A stretch of 64,000 nucleotides of DNA from Cheilinus undulatus (taxonomy: Eukaryota; Chordata; Actinopteri; Labriformes; Labridae). The stretch spans positions 30,036,196-30,100,195 of the forward strand of contig NC_054873.1 of NCBI RefSeq assembly GCF_018320785.1, in the 5' to 3' direction. Position 1 is the first letter of the stretch, and each line of letters starts with the position of its first letter. The notes below the pieces were generated by a model that saw nothing but the letters and a program-made list of their open reading frames with translations, ran no database searches and was not told the origin of the DNA. Below are positions 1-17,700 of the stretch, one piece after another. A program made the translations under genes and the position numbers.

Positions 1-5404
<5,404 letters not shown>

Positions 5405-7109
5405 TTTTATTTTCTATTTTTCAACAGTAAAACATTAAACTCAGGCCATTGCATCTGTGTTATTCTTCAGCACCGGAACTCGTTCAAGCATGTGTCTCGC
5501 TTGTGTGTTCCATCATAAAATTGCCGTGCCGACAGACTCAAATATTTGTTCCGGTTCCGCGTCATAAAAAGAAGTCAATTTATCGATTAACTCTAGCTTT
5601 GAAAGGGTTTGAAACGCAAGAGATGTGTAGAAACTCGTCACACTTAAAGATTTAGAAAAAAATACTGGCAGTGGTTTGCAAAAAATGTACCTAAAATAAA
5701 ACATTTAATAGCAGTCATAGGTAGGGTATCTTACAGAAAATAATACCCCTACTTATACCTCAACTTCTTTACTGATAAAGTAATTTTTTTTTTTAAACTT
5801 TTGTCTTCAGAAACAATAAATCACCTAAGTCGGAGCTGTAGACTGGGATTGAGTTGTTTAGTTGGTGAAAAACTCTAAAGCTCTGACATCTTTATTCTTA
5901 GTCTATTTCCATATGTAGCCCTGGACGTCGATGTGTCATTACACAATATATTAGGTTAGTTTTCTGGTGTCTGACATTCAAAGACTTAAAGCTTGTCTTT
6001 TCATTTGCTCATTAAGAAATTAAACCGTTTTAATTTGAATAGAAATGAAATTAGACATTGCTGTCAATATTTTCTCTCTCTGGGTTACACTGGCTCAAAG
6101 AAATTAGCATTAGTAAATCTACAAAAACTTGAAAATACAGCTCTTACTTTGTGCACAGAAATTAATAACATAGTTGATACTTCTTTGATGCGTAAGGATA
6201 CACTGGTAACTTTACATGCAGAGGCAAAAAATAATGAAGAACATTAACATTTTGTTATAATCAGTTTACTGAAAAAGGGATGGTGTATTTCTTCACAATA
6301 CTCACAAATTACATTCCAACTAAGAGATGATTAAAATGTGTTACAGGAATTAAACGGTGCATGAATTTGTCAAATATTTGATTTTGAAGGGTGGCCGAAT
6401 ATTTCATCAATATAACTTTATTTCATGGAAAGTTAATCACATGTACAATGGTTTTGATTTAAATGACAACTTGAATGCAGTTTTAACCAAATACACAGAG
6501 CTTAAAAAATTTATTAGACCACCATCCAAAGTAAGGTTTATGCCACAACTGCATCATGGAGTGCTTTAATGCGGACTCTTTCATTTCCATGAGCTCTCCA
6601 CGTTTTACCATTTTGAACAGGAATGAGGAATTTCAAACTGAATTCACCTTTTTATACCCAAATTTGAGCCAGCTCACTGGACTTCTCTGAGAAGTCAGAA
6701 ATTCATCAAGCATAACATTCAACCACTAAAACTCATTTTTCTCTTCAGGAATGCAAGTAAATAACTCTAATTTGACATTTTACTCAAGAAATAATAATGT
6801 GCTTTACTATTTTTTCAGTTTTTTTGTAAATCAGTAAATTTGAAAATTCATGGATAACAATAATAATTCTATTTTAGCATTAAAAATATCATTTGGGTTA
6901 AAGAGCTTCTACATATTGGTCTATTAACCATTGCAGAAACATAAAAAATGATTTTGGTAATTACCAATGCTGTTAATTTAGGGCAGCTGTGGCATAAACC
7001 TTACTTTGGGTGGTGGTCTAATAAATTTGTTAAGCACTGTACGTATATACATTCCCTCTTAGTTTTATAGCTATTTTAAATGAAGGAGCATATCACAGGA
7101 TTGTCCACC
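5405..7109. other. Intergenic: polr3b upstream region and endou downstream region
   Basis: About 1.7 kb separates the polr3b start codon from the endou stop codon. The first ~150 bases next to polr3b are mixed and GC-richer, as expected for a housekeeping promoter, but I find no clear TATA box. A Tc1-like deletion derivative fills 6496-7039. The 84-codon open frame at 5993-6247 is AT-rich and not recognisable. Confidence 0.55.
6496..7039. mobile_element. Tc1-like non-autonomous element, copy 1
   Basis: About 544 bp. The left end reads cagagcttaaaaaatttatt and the right end aataaatttgttaagcactg, which are imperfect inverted repeats, with TA at 7040-7041. The interior matches the element at 27846-28396 almost base for base. 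On the minus strand the first part reads MVKRGELTENERVRIKAL-like, a Tc1-type transposase N-terminus, before it is lost. This looks like an internal-deletion derivative. Confidence 0.8.
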
Positions 7110-10100
7110 TCAGTGTGAGTGCTGTCTAATATGCCTGCTGTTGCTGCTGAGCAGTTTGGGATATGCCGTCCCAAGGGAGCGTCCGTGTCTTATGACCACG
7201 AGCTCCATCTGACACCGGTCGATATTGACCAGCACTGTGGTGCTCCTGTCTGTGTTCATCAGGAAGACGATGGTGAAGACCGCCATCTCAAACTCAGGGC
7301 TGGTCCCAATAAAGGAGCTGCCAACAGGCTTCACCAAACCATGCCAGCTGAACTGGAGGTTCAGGACGTGGTCATCTTGATCAGGCTGCAGAAAAAAAAT
7401 CACAAATTTTTAGTTAGAAGATTAGTTCCAAACACATGAAGAATGAAACATTTTATCTAGTTTCAGAGTAAAATAGTTCACTGTCGCCTCTACGTACAAG
7501 GTCATGATTTCTGGCCTTGTAGCCCTTGTAGTCCAAATGTCTGTTTTTTTCTTGCAGGTAGAACTGGACCCAGTTGTGAAAACCAATGATTTCTGTTTCA
7601 GATTTTGTCTCTCCAACAAAGACATGCTCAAATCCACAGGAGTCCAGGCTGGTGAAATACAACACAAAAGTACTTTAAACGCTCATTCACTTGTTGATAC
7701 ATTTGTAGATGATTTTATCACCCGACTACTTCCTATTCACTTATTGATCTGTTAGAAAAATAAATTAGATAGAATCTATAGAATAGAATCTATGATGATG
7801 TTTGGGGATCTTACCCTGTGTTTCTCTGTCTGTGGTAAAGGTGGAACCAGATCAGGTGCAGCTGACTCTTAAAGAGGCGCAGGTTAGAGCTGGACTTTCC
7901 TTTGCTCACCAGATACCTATGAGCCCGCTGTGGAGAAGACACATCAATAAACATACACATCAGTGCAAACCAGACTGTGGTACAACACTCATTCTCAATA
8001 AAGAATACAGTGCCTATAAAATTATTCACCCCCTTAGATGTTTTACCCTTTTATTTATTTTAAAAATCAATTATGATCAAAATAATTGGGCTTTCTTGAA
8101 AAAAATACACAAAAACTCCTTCCATAAATTCTCTTTTGAATTGAGGTCTGAACTTTGACTCAGTCACTCCAGCACATTTACCTTGTTGTCCATTTCTGTG
8201 TAGCTTTCACTGTATTTTTCAGGTCGTTGTCTTGCAGAAAAAAAATCTTCACCCAAGCTGTAGTCCTCTAGGATTTTCTGCATTTATTTTACCCTTTATC
8301 TTTACAAGCCTTTCAGGGCCGGCTGCCAAGAAGCATCCCCCACAGCATGATGCTGCCACCACTGTGCTTCACAGTGGGGATGGTGTGTTTGTGGTGATGC
8401 GCAGTGTTTGGTGTCTGTCAAACATTGCAGCTTGTCTGATGACCAAGAAGCACCATTTTGGTCTCATCAAACCAGTGCACCTTCTTCTACTTGAATTTTT
8501 TTTGTATCCATCCCCTGACTAATGCTTTTAACAACCTTTTCTCTGAGTTGCTTGGAGTGTTCTACTGTCTTCAAGATGTAATGGTAGCCATGAATACTGA
8601 CTTACCAGTGACTGGACCTTCCAGGCACGGGTGTCTTTATACTAAAAATGCTTGAGACACATTGACTATGCTCTTTAGGTGGTCCCCACTTTACTTATTG
8701 TGAGACTACTACCACCCATTGGCTGGACCTCTGTTGAATTAGGTCAGTCACGTATGTTACATTATGAAATTACATTGATTTTTTGGTCAAAAAAAGCCAA
8801 ATTATATTGACCATGACTAATTCATTTGATCAATAAAAGGGTAAAACATCCAAGGGGTAGATAATTTTTTATAGATGCTGTAAATCTGCAGCACATGCAA
8901 TCTCACCATCCATTGTCTGTCATCCTCTGATAGATGGAAAATGCCTTCAAGAACATTTGTGAATTTGTCAGCGATTACGGTAAAGCCACTGATTAGCACT
9001 GATTAACTTCCTCATAAGATTTCTTTTTCCATGTAGCAGTTGTGTCTGCAACATGAACACTTTTTTTTTTTTTTTTTTTTTTTATCTAAAAACATTCTTG
9101 AGTAGTGCCAGTAGAAAGCTGCTTTACTTCAGCCGTATGAGTATGAATTTAGGGATTAACATTTTCTGAAATAACAACATCAAGATGCAAATCTGTAACA
9201 GTCAAGCTTAGCTCTGTCCTCAAAAGGAGAACAAAATAACTTTAGAAAATGCTTGTTATTTTCTTATGAGTTTGGTTTGATAATTTCTGATCCTTTTAAT
9301 TATGACTTTTAGTCTTTATTATTCCCCATTTGGACATTATAGTGTAATTTCTATAAAATTTTAGTATTTGCTTGTGTGGACCCCACAGAGAGTAGTCGCT
9401 TTGGATCCTTCCCATAAAAAAGCAGACTGTTTTGACAGTTTGTTAAGCACCTGGTTTGACACCTAATAAATGGCAGCAGCTCCAAAAAGTAAGAAAAACT
9501 ATAAAGTAATAAGAGAGCTTCTCGCTAGCTGTCTCTTTTCCTTATGAAAGACAAAAGAGTCATTAGTGTTAATGTTTGTTAAAAACTCCTTACAGGAGCT
9601 CTAAGCAGGTTACTTCACATAACATTTGACTTAACACTTTACTCTCATTTGTTTATCTAATGACATATTTTCTTTCTTAAATTCTCCTCTAAAATGTTCC
9701 TACTTCTTTTTTTGTATATAGGTTTACCAGATGTTATAACAAGATCCAAATAATTTCTCTGCAATATATCAAAAATAAATACCATCAAGTCAATGTAGCT
9801 CACAGTTTTACTACAAATGTCGTATGTAAGTGACACATATGTTTGATTGTGATATTAAGACTTTAGAAATTGTGAAAAACTTTCATTCTGTAGTGAAAAG
9901 TCTGTTTGAGAAGTCTCCCTGTCTTACATCAAATCTAGCAGACAGAACTGAATTCTACAGTCTATCACTGAAGATTAACACTTTGGTCTTGATCTGGACT
10001 GCTGTCATCAGATCCATCTAAAAAAGCATCTTCCTTCCAAGAACAAAGAGTCTGGGTCCGTATTTCTCAACAGATCATCTTTAGGGAGACCACTGAAGCC

Positions 10101-11229
10101 AACACTGCATTCCTCAGCTGCTCACAGATGTTTTCAGATGTTTTTTCTCATTATATAACTGTGTAGTAATGTGTTCATCGAGCAGTGAGACAGGAAGAGA
10201 CAAAAGTCCCTCAGGAGGCCAGCTGCTGCCTCGAACCTACAAAAAACTGGAGAAAAACTAACAGGAAGCAACCAAGGAAAAAAAAATCGAACTTTCTATT
10301 ATATAAGTGATCAGAAAGATGGGTAAACAGTAGATGGAAGACATGAAGTGTGGTGCATAAATAAACTGAAGTATAATGAAGTATGTCTTGTAAGCTGTCG
10401 CTGGTTGGGACATGTCTGATGTACCTTCATGACTTCAGTCTCTAAGACAGCATCCAGGAAGAGATTAGTCTCGGTCAGCTCCTCTGCTGTGACACGTTCA
10501 GCCACGCCAGTGGTCCGCTCATAGTTGTCCAGAAGATTTGTTAACCCTGCAGGCACACACGTCAAGATTTGAACAGAGAGGTCTGAGAATGAGTGGGATA
10601 TAAACGTGTGTAGAAAGTAATGCAGGAACACTCACTGGAGAAAGTGGTTATGTTCCTCAGTTTATTCTCATTAACATTGGAGAACAGAGGAAGTGAGGCA
10701 TGATCCTGTACAACATGGCTGCCCTGGTTTACAAAACTGGCTCTTCCCTGTACAATCAAACAGAATCCATCAGTGCAGAAACAGCAAGGTGAAGTGTTGC
10801 CTGAATGAGGGAGAACCTCCGTACCTGAACAGAGATTGTGTAATCTACACCAGGACTCATCCGATTCACATCCAACCTCCACAGCTCATTGAAGAGATTG
10901 GAGAGTTCCTGGTTTACAGCTGGTCTGTGATACACAAACAGGCAGTAGAAATACAGAATCTGACAAAACAAGTCATAAAAAAAGTTTTCATTGGCTACTG
11001 TACCTTGATGCATTTAGTCCAGTGAGGAGAGACGTAAGGAGGACAAGAACTCCACAGAGCCTATAAATCATACAAGTATGACACTTTATCTGTAATAAAC
11101 ATCCAAAAGAATAAAGACCTTGTTTCAAATCAGTATGCTCTGCTTTGAATACGAATAAACTGCAAACTGAGCTTGACTCCACTGATGAAATGATTTACTA
11201 TAGTTTTTAAATACAAACCTTACAGCCAT
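7110..11229 (-). CDS. endou: Poly(U)-specific endoribonuclease (EndoU/placental protein 11 family), 8 exons
   Basis: A secreted Mn2+-dependent EndoU ribonuclease that, by family knowledge, cuts single-stranded RNA at uridylates. Exons: 11219-11229, 11004-11060, 10825-10924, 10636-10747, 10425-10546, 7815-7927, 7498-7648 and 7110-7385; 942 nt, 313 aa, all phases consistent. Residues 1-22 ([20 protein letters not shown]) form a signal peptide split by an 11-nt first coding exon. The rest is one EndoU domain starting [13 protein letters not shown]. The catalytic histidines fit H180 ([10 protein letters not shown]) and H196 (GFHNW), with the same 16-residue spacing as XendoU, and the lysine fits K241 ([11 protein letters not shown]). 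No somatomedin-B modules are present, unlike human ENDOU. Intron 5 (7928-10424) carries a Tc1-like element. Which teleost endou paralogue this is cannot be told by eye. Confidence 0.93.
8008..8880 (-). mobile_element. Tc1/mariner-like element with decayed transposase
   Basis: An 873-bp element flanked by TA on both sides (8006-8007 and 8881-8882). The left end cagtgcctataaaattattc pairs with the right end aattttttatagatgctg, and the match extends through tgttttacccttttatt on both sides. The minus strand at about 8330-8382 reads the Tc1 transposase block [12 protein letters not shown]. Stops and frame changes break the coding capacity. It lies inside endou intron 5. A shorter relative is at 54013-54401. 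Confidence 0.82.
8881..10424. other. endou intron 5 remainder
   Basis: AT-rich intronic sequence. The only structured item is a run of 23 T at 9061-9083. No exon, RNA gene or intact element was recognised. Confidence 0.5.
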
Positions 11230-12015
11230 GGTTCTTCTCGCAGGTTTCCACTCCTTCAGTTTTTTGCTACAGTGAAGTTTTGCCGCAGGTCATGTCTAAA
11301 ATACAAGTCTAGACCCCACCCATAAGCCTTACAGGCGTCTATGCTTACAGACATGTTAAAATGCTTTCCTGAAGTAGCCACTAGATGGCGCTTGTACCTT
11401 TGATTTGAGACATTTCAAACTGGTGAGCTCTGAAAACTACAAATGCATTTTTGGCTATAAAGTGACCATTACAGCAAATACAGTCTGTGAATTTAATTTT
11501 GTTTGAATAAATAAAAATTAAGAAATACTTGTTGTTGATAATTGTTACCAATAAAATCAAGAACATATACTTTGATATAAAATGTTTTTAGTTTTTGCAC
11601 AGAGACTCTCAAACTGGCCAATAAATCCATCCTTTCCCCATATACAGTGGTGAAGTGCAGATATATTAAGTATAGGCCTATCCACTGAATATATAAATAT
11701 GTATATATATATATATATTATTTCAATAAAGCATACCCACTTCCAAATGAAGGGAATACCGAATAAAGAGTGAACAAATTAAAAGTATACCCATTTCTGC
11801 ATGTACGACTACACCAGTGCCCATACAGTACATTACCTTATGGCAGCAAGACTCATTTAAACTTTTTTATTCCAAATATTTTAAATGTAACTGAATTATA
11901 TCATATATAGTATATTCTCTCTTAAATGGTTTCCCAGGCCACAAATTATGAAGGTGTTCATTATTTTCTTTTCCCCAAAGGCAAAGGTAGGCTTTTTGCC
12001 TGTGGACATTACATA

Positions 12016-12706
12016 CAGTGCTTTCAGACCCTTTTCACTTTCTTCAATCTTATGTTGCAGCCTGATGCTACAGTCAGAAAGATCATTTTTATTCTAATTA
12101 ATCTGAAAATGTATTAGAATTAAAAAACTGAAACATCATATTAACATACGTACTCAGACCCTTTGCAAATACACTTGAAATTTAGCTCAGGTTCCTGCCA
12201 TTTCTCTAAATCTTTGCTGAGATGTATCTACACCTTGATTGGCGTCCACCCATAGTACATTAAATTGATTGGACATGATTTGGAAAGGCATGCACCTCTC
12301 TATAGAAGGCCTCACTGCTGACAATGCAGATCAGAGCTAAAACCAAGTCTTGAGGTCAAAGGAACTGCCTGCAGAGCTCAGAGACAGGATTGTTGGCAGG
12401 CAGAGATCTGGGAAAGGCTACAGAAATCCTGCTGCACTGAAGGTTCCCAAGAGCTCAGTGGTCTCTATAATTCTCAAATGGACGAAGTTTGGCACAAACA
12501 GGAATGTCCAAGGTCGCCCATCCGAACTGAGCAATCGGGGGAGAAGGGCCTTGTTAAGGGAGGTGACCAAGAACCTGATAGTCACTCTGAGCTCCAGAGA
12601 TCCTGTGTGGAGATGGGACAAAATTCCAGAGGGACAACCATCACTGCAGCCCTCCACCGATCTGAGCTTTAGCTTAGCTTTCATGTGGAGGTTTTTGCAT
12701 ATATAG
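12016..12706 (+). mobile_element. Tc1-like transposon, 5' part with transposase N-terminus, 3' truncated
   Basis: The left end cagtgctttcagaccctttt follows a TA, typical of Tc1-like termini. An open frame at 12350-12706 encodes the transposase start: MRSKELPAELRDRIVGRQRS, then a helix-turn-helix stretch (KVPKSSVVSIILKW), a GRPSEL linker and the second DNA-binding part (RRALLREVTKN). After about residue 95 the frame diverges from the family. The DDE catalytic domain and the right terminal repeat are absent. This is a dead fragment. Confidence 0.85.
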
Positions 12707-13332
12707 GCTATTTTGTTAACTTCCATTCACTCATGACATCACAAGAGATGGCTGGACATGGTTCGTTTTAACTCCTGATACCCATTTTCTCACATGATTA
12801 CACTGAAAATGGAGGAAAATAACATGATTCTTTAACAATAAACAAGGATGTTGGAACCTGTTGTGTGCCAACAAATACTGAGCAATGTCAGATTGGGGAC
12901 ATTGTTGCAATACTGCCAAGACTTGAAAACAAAAATCTTATAGAAAGGGGAAATTACAAACGAAACCGAAAAAGAAATGTATGGCCTCTACAGCATCATT
13001 TCTAATACATTTAATCATCTGAGCATCTTCTGACAAAGTTACCTTTTATTCTGTATTTATGGAAGATTTGTTTTGCAAACAGCTGAATATAAGTAGTAGT
13101 AGCAGTATTATCTGTTTATCTCTGTTGTCTGATTTTACATTTCAGTGAAAACAGATGAAAGGAAATGATACTGGAGGAAGTGAGGCAATTTTTCATGTTT
13201 ACTATCAATCAAAATTAAATTGGGTAAATATTTAGTAATATGTCACTGGCAAAATACTTATTTTTCAGAACCTTTTTAGCTGTGATTTTTAAAGAAAAAG
13301 GAGAGAAGACTTGTGGAAAAACAGTTGTGATA

Positions 13333-13389
13333 TTTGACTTTTTGACTCTTCAAACAATGAAAAAGTGTTGAAGAGTCAAAGAGGTCAAA
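13333..13389. repeat. Short inverted repeat (hairpin)
   Basis: The left arm tttgactttttgactcttca and the right arm tgaagagtcaaagaggtcaa are close reverse complements around a loop of about 15 bases. It lies just beyond the likely ppfibp1 poly(A) site. No known RNA family was recognised. Confidence 0.5.
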
Positions 13390-13874
13390 AAGAAGTCAAA
13401 AACGTCTCAGTTTAGTTTTGAGGGCTGACTATGCACTTCTGGTGTTAAGCATTCTTCAAATCCATAACGTTCAAATTTCTGTTTTAAATTATTTTGCAAA
13501 GTACAGTAAAATAGCTGTTTTGAAATGAGTAAAAGTCAAAGAAAAGACAAGACTTGTCTTTTTACATAACCAGCCTAATAAGGAGCATGAGGCATTGGGT
13601 TGTTCCTTTTGTTTAAACTAAAAACAGACTGTTTATCCGCTTTATTAAACCGAAGACAAAGAATTGGAAGCACATGACTCTTCTCCAGTTTTATATCATC
13701 AGATGTGGCTTTGAAATTTGATATCTTGCTTGCATTGTACATATCTTGTGGTTTGCATGTTGTTTTCTGTCCTTGTGCTCTGAAATTCAACAGGTCTCTG
13801 CTTTCACCAAGCATGACCACAGCTGAGCTACAATATAAACACTAAATATATCTGTGTGTTAAAGACACAAAACA

Positions 13875-14763
13875 AACTGATTTAAATTATTTTATTGGTC
13901 TTAGAAATGAATAGAAAATGTTTTCCTTGTATTGCAGAGGGATGAATTACCACATTTAAAAAAAACTGACATTATCTCACAATTCTGAACATACGAGCCC
14001 TTTCCAAAAAATAACCCCTTCAGAATAAATCCATAGTAAAGATAAAATAAAGAAGCTTTTATATAAATGATTTTCAACATCATGCAATGATATTAATTAG
14101 GCTTTGTTTTGTATGATATGCATTTGTGCAAACATTATGTAGAACATCACTTGTGTGTGAAATCAGTAAAAAGACAATTTTCATTGAAATCACAAGGTTA
14201 AATTCAGTAAAAAAAAGAAAGAAAAAAAAAACACATAGCAGCCGTTTAAGTTTTTTGTTTATACTAACATCTAAAAATTGGGGATATCCATTGTCTTTTC
14301 TGTTTAACTACAGTAAAAAGGCATTTTTAAAAACATATATTAAAATCTATCTATATTGGTGTATTGTAGATGTCTTTAATTCTGCTGGTTTACACCTTTG
14401 CTCAGAAATCGATCACTGGTTCACTTTAGATGAGAACTAGAAGGATGCTAAAACACAGCTGAGTACAAAATATCCAGAAACCAGCTGGTAGACAGGCAGT
14501 GGTGTGGCCCTAAATGTTCCCTCCATCATCAGACAACAAAACAGCGACAAAGTTCAAGAGTCATAGAGCCCACAGGACTGAAGGCTTTCACAACACCACA
14601 GTTTGAAACTGAAATAAAAATCAGACACTGTAATACTTTAGGCTCGTCTTTTAGGGTTACTCCTACAAAAGAACCTGGCAGCATTTTGGGGGGTTGAGGA
14701 GAAAAGTCTGTGCATGGGAGAGCTTCATTCACAGCAGGACCAGGTCTCAGGGTGCTCACAGTC
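13875..14763 (-). other. ppfibp1: ppfibp1 3' untranslated region with poly(A) signal
   Basis: This is non-coding sequence after the ppfibp1 stop codon at 14764. A canonical AATAAA on the minus strand occupies 13891-13896, giving a 3' UTR of about 0.9 kb. The cleavage point is inferred from the signal, not seen. Confidence 0.55.
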
Positions 14764-17700
14764 TTATGCAGTGGACTCTTCATCTGTTACACTGGGGTTT
14801 GGTGAATTTGAAATCTCTTTGAAGAACTCGTCATCTTTCAGCATGCTCTGGTGAAAGACACACCACAGAGAAAAGGATGTTATCCTCAAGAAACAACATT
14901 GCCAAAGAGTTTAATCTGGAGTCTGGTCAGCTTTAAGATTCTTACCGTGAGGTTTTGAATCCCCTCAGAGAAAGCTCCGATCTGCCTCACAGTCCCTTCA
15001 GAGTCATCCATCTGTGACACAAGGGGAAAGTTTCAAACTCAGAGATTGACTGAAAAAGTTCAACACTGACACTAATACTGACTAAACATCTTAGGGAATA
15101 AAGTCACCTCTAAGCAACAACGATGCCGTGAACATAACAAGAAGAATATAATCAAATCATTTAGAAGGCTAATATGTGAATTTTAGAGTGGATGTCCAGT
15201 GGGTGTCATCTCTCACTCTAAAAAAGCAACATCATTGCCAACCCCTTCCTCAGTGCACTGACTGAATGTAGCTGTTTTTAGAAGGTCTCCTTGAGTTGTA
15301 CTTCTGTGATAAAACTCCATACTTGTGTCAACATCCCTGGTGTGGTGCCATTTCCCTTCTCTCATGTGATGTTTGGGCTAACAGTTGTAAAGAGGCAGGT
15401 TCACATAAAAAACATGTGCAAAACTTGTTTGAGCCTCTGACTGAAACAAAATCCAGCTAAAGGAACAGTGTAAACATAGAACTGAGAACAACAAACCCAG
15501 GGGGAGTTTGACTTGACTATTTTTAAGAAAGTTATCATTGAACAACTTATTTAGTTAGATATACTTGATATCTGCATCATTCATGTTTAAAAAGCCGCAT
15601 ATTAAACCTTTAACACTCGATGATAAACATATTAAATGATTTGGAAAAAATGGATAAAAGATAAGCTGCACATGTTAGACAGTGTTCAGGTGTTTATTGA
15701 ATAAATCACCTACCTACCAGATGTGCTGTTGCTTTTTTTTGTTTGTGCCTAAGATGTTTTCAATACATCATAAGCGTTTTAATACAGTGGGAGTTTAATT
15801 TGATTATTACTGGAGATAAAGCAAAGTTTACTAACTTTACTTTTACTCTACTTTTCCTTTTACTCTACTTTCAGGGGCGACTATGGCTCAGTAGGTAGAG
15901 TTGGTTGTCTCGCAATGGGTAGCCGGTGGGTTAGATCCCCAGCTCCAGTCGTATATCGATGTGTCCTTGGGCAAGACACTTAACCCCAGTTTGCTTCCAC
16001 TGCATCGTCGGTGGCGGGTAAATGAGTATGGATTCATTTGAACGGGATAAGCTAATACTATTGGCCAATACTCCACAGCAACCTCTGCCATCAGTGTAAA
16101 TGAGGGGTGAATTGCTGGGTGTGACCTGAGGTGTAAAAGCGCTTTGAGTAGTCAGAAAACTAGAAAGGTGCTAAACAAGTTCAAGTCCTTTTACAATTTA
16201 CTAACAGCCATTTCAGACTGAGCATAAGATATGTGTCTTGGGCACAATAATTTTTAAAATATTAACAGCAATCGGAGAGGGTGTTCAGAATTTTTCTCAT
16301 AGTAGTGACTCCATTTATTTTTAATGTTTTAACTGTGATTCAGTACTGCTTTTTATACCTTTACTGACAGAGGATGATAGTGGACAGAATCAGATACAGG
16401 GATGAGAGCGGTGAGGAGAGACATGCACAGGCCGGATATGAACTAGGGCTGACAGCTTCCATTTGACTGTCAATTGTTTTTTTTGAAAATCTTTTGTCCA
16501 ATCAAGATCACCCTGGTCGGCGAGTGTTTTTTACCTGAACGACCAATCAATTGGTTGGTGCCTGGGTGTGATTTTGGTCGACGATGTTTTTCTTTGGTTG
16601 ACTATAGGCCGAGTATAAACCAGGGCTGACAGTGTACATGGGGGACACCTTAAACCACAAGGCCATCTGTACCCCATTCAGTACCTCCTTTAAAGAACCA
16701 GCTTACCTGTTCTAGCCTGTCAAGGTCGTCCTCGTAGATTTGGAGCTCAAAACCTTTCTGAAAACTTCTTCCCTTTGGCATCTCCACATCCATTGGACAC
16801 ACGTACTCCTCATTTTCATCCTGCTTCTTCTTCCTCAGACTGCCAAAGTTACCAAATGACAACTTTCTTGGCTGGTGTGAAGGAGAAATGGAAGAAAAAG
16901 AAAATCAATACGTTTATTCCACACACACTTCAATTTGATACGCGAGCACATTTTGGCGTTACAGCAGTATCTTGAGCTGCAATGTTGATAAACTTATAGC
17001 ATTTTCCTCTAAAGAGATTTTCTTTTTCCTCTACCCAGGGAAGCATTACTGACACTTATCTCATAGTTTGGAGTGCTACCTTGACTTTAGTGGTGGCAGT
17101 GAGCAGAGTGTAGTCTGGGTTTTCGAGACACTCCTGTTTGAGCTGCTGGGCCTCTGATCCAATGAGCAGGTTAAAATGTGTGGCCAGGTGGCGACGTAGC
17201 AGCGTTTTATTTGGGGGGATGTTGAGCAGCAGAGCCATGGTCTCCACGTTGAACCGAGGCTCCAGAACCTGATGGGACAAAAGATGCTTTTAAACCAACC
17301 AAATAAAGGAGAAAATCTGTGTTTCTGAGATAGATTGAAAGCTAGACTGAGGTACCATCAGGCCGCCATGCACGCCACTGCCTCTTAGATTGGGAGCATA
17401 TTCAGCGAGATCCACAGAACGCAGCCACTCCATCACCCTGTGGTTAGTCCACTGTGAGATCTCTGCTGGAGAAACATTGTTCTGCACAAAGAAAGAGACA
17501 ACAGAAACATGCATTCATGTTTGCAAACTCTCATCTCAAATAATATATCTTTATGTACCTGCTTAAGTGGACATACCTCGTCAGATGGCCTGCGGCGTAA
17601 GCAGTTGGGCTCATAGTTGTTGAGGCGGAGTACTTGGATAGCCCTCTTTATACTGAGGTGATGCAGGACGCTCCCCACTTTGAGAGAAAGCAGGTCATCC

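Larger units (their letters stand above)
11230..13870. other. Intergenic between endou start and ppfibp1 3' end
   Basis: It holds the endou upstream region (no convincing TATA box), a short TA microsatellite at about 11700-11720, a truncated Tc1-like element from 12016 and a small inverted repeat at 13333-13389. No further gene was recognised. Confidence 0.5.

Noticed and set aside
5993-6247. 84-codon plus-strand open frame
   Set aside because: Very AT-rich, Lys/Asn/Leu-rich reading typical of chance frames in intergenic DNA.
8232-8522. Plus-strand 96-codon frame
   Set aside because: It is the antisense of the decayed Tc1-like transposase.
15873-15960. tRNA gene
   Set aside because: A and B boxes are present but the cloverleaf pairing is not and the sequence continues into a SINE body.
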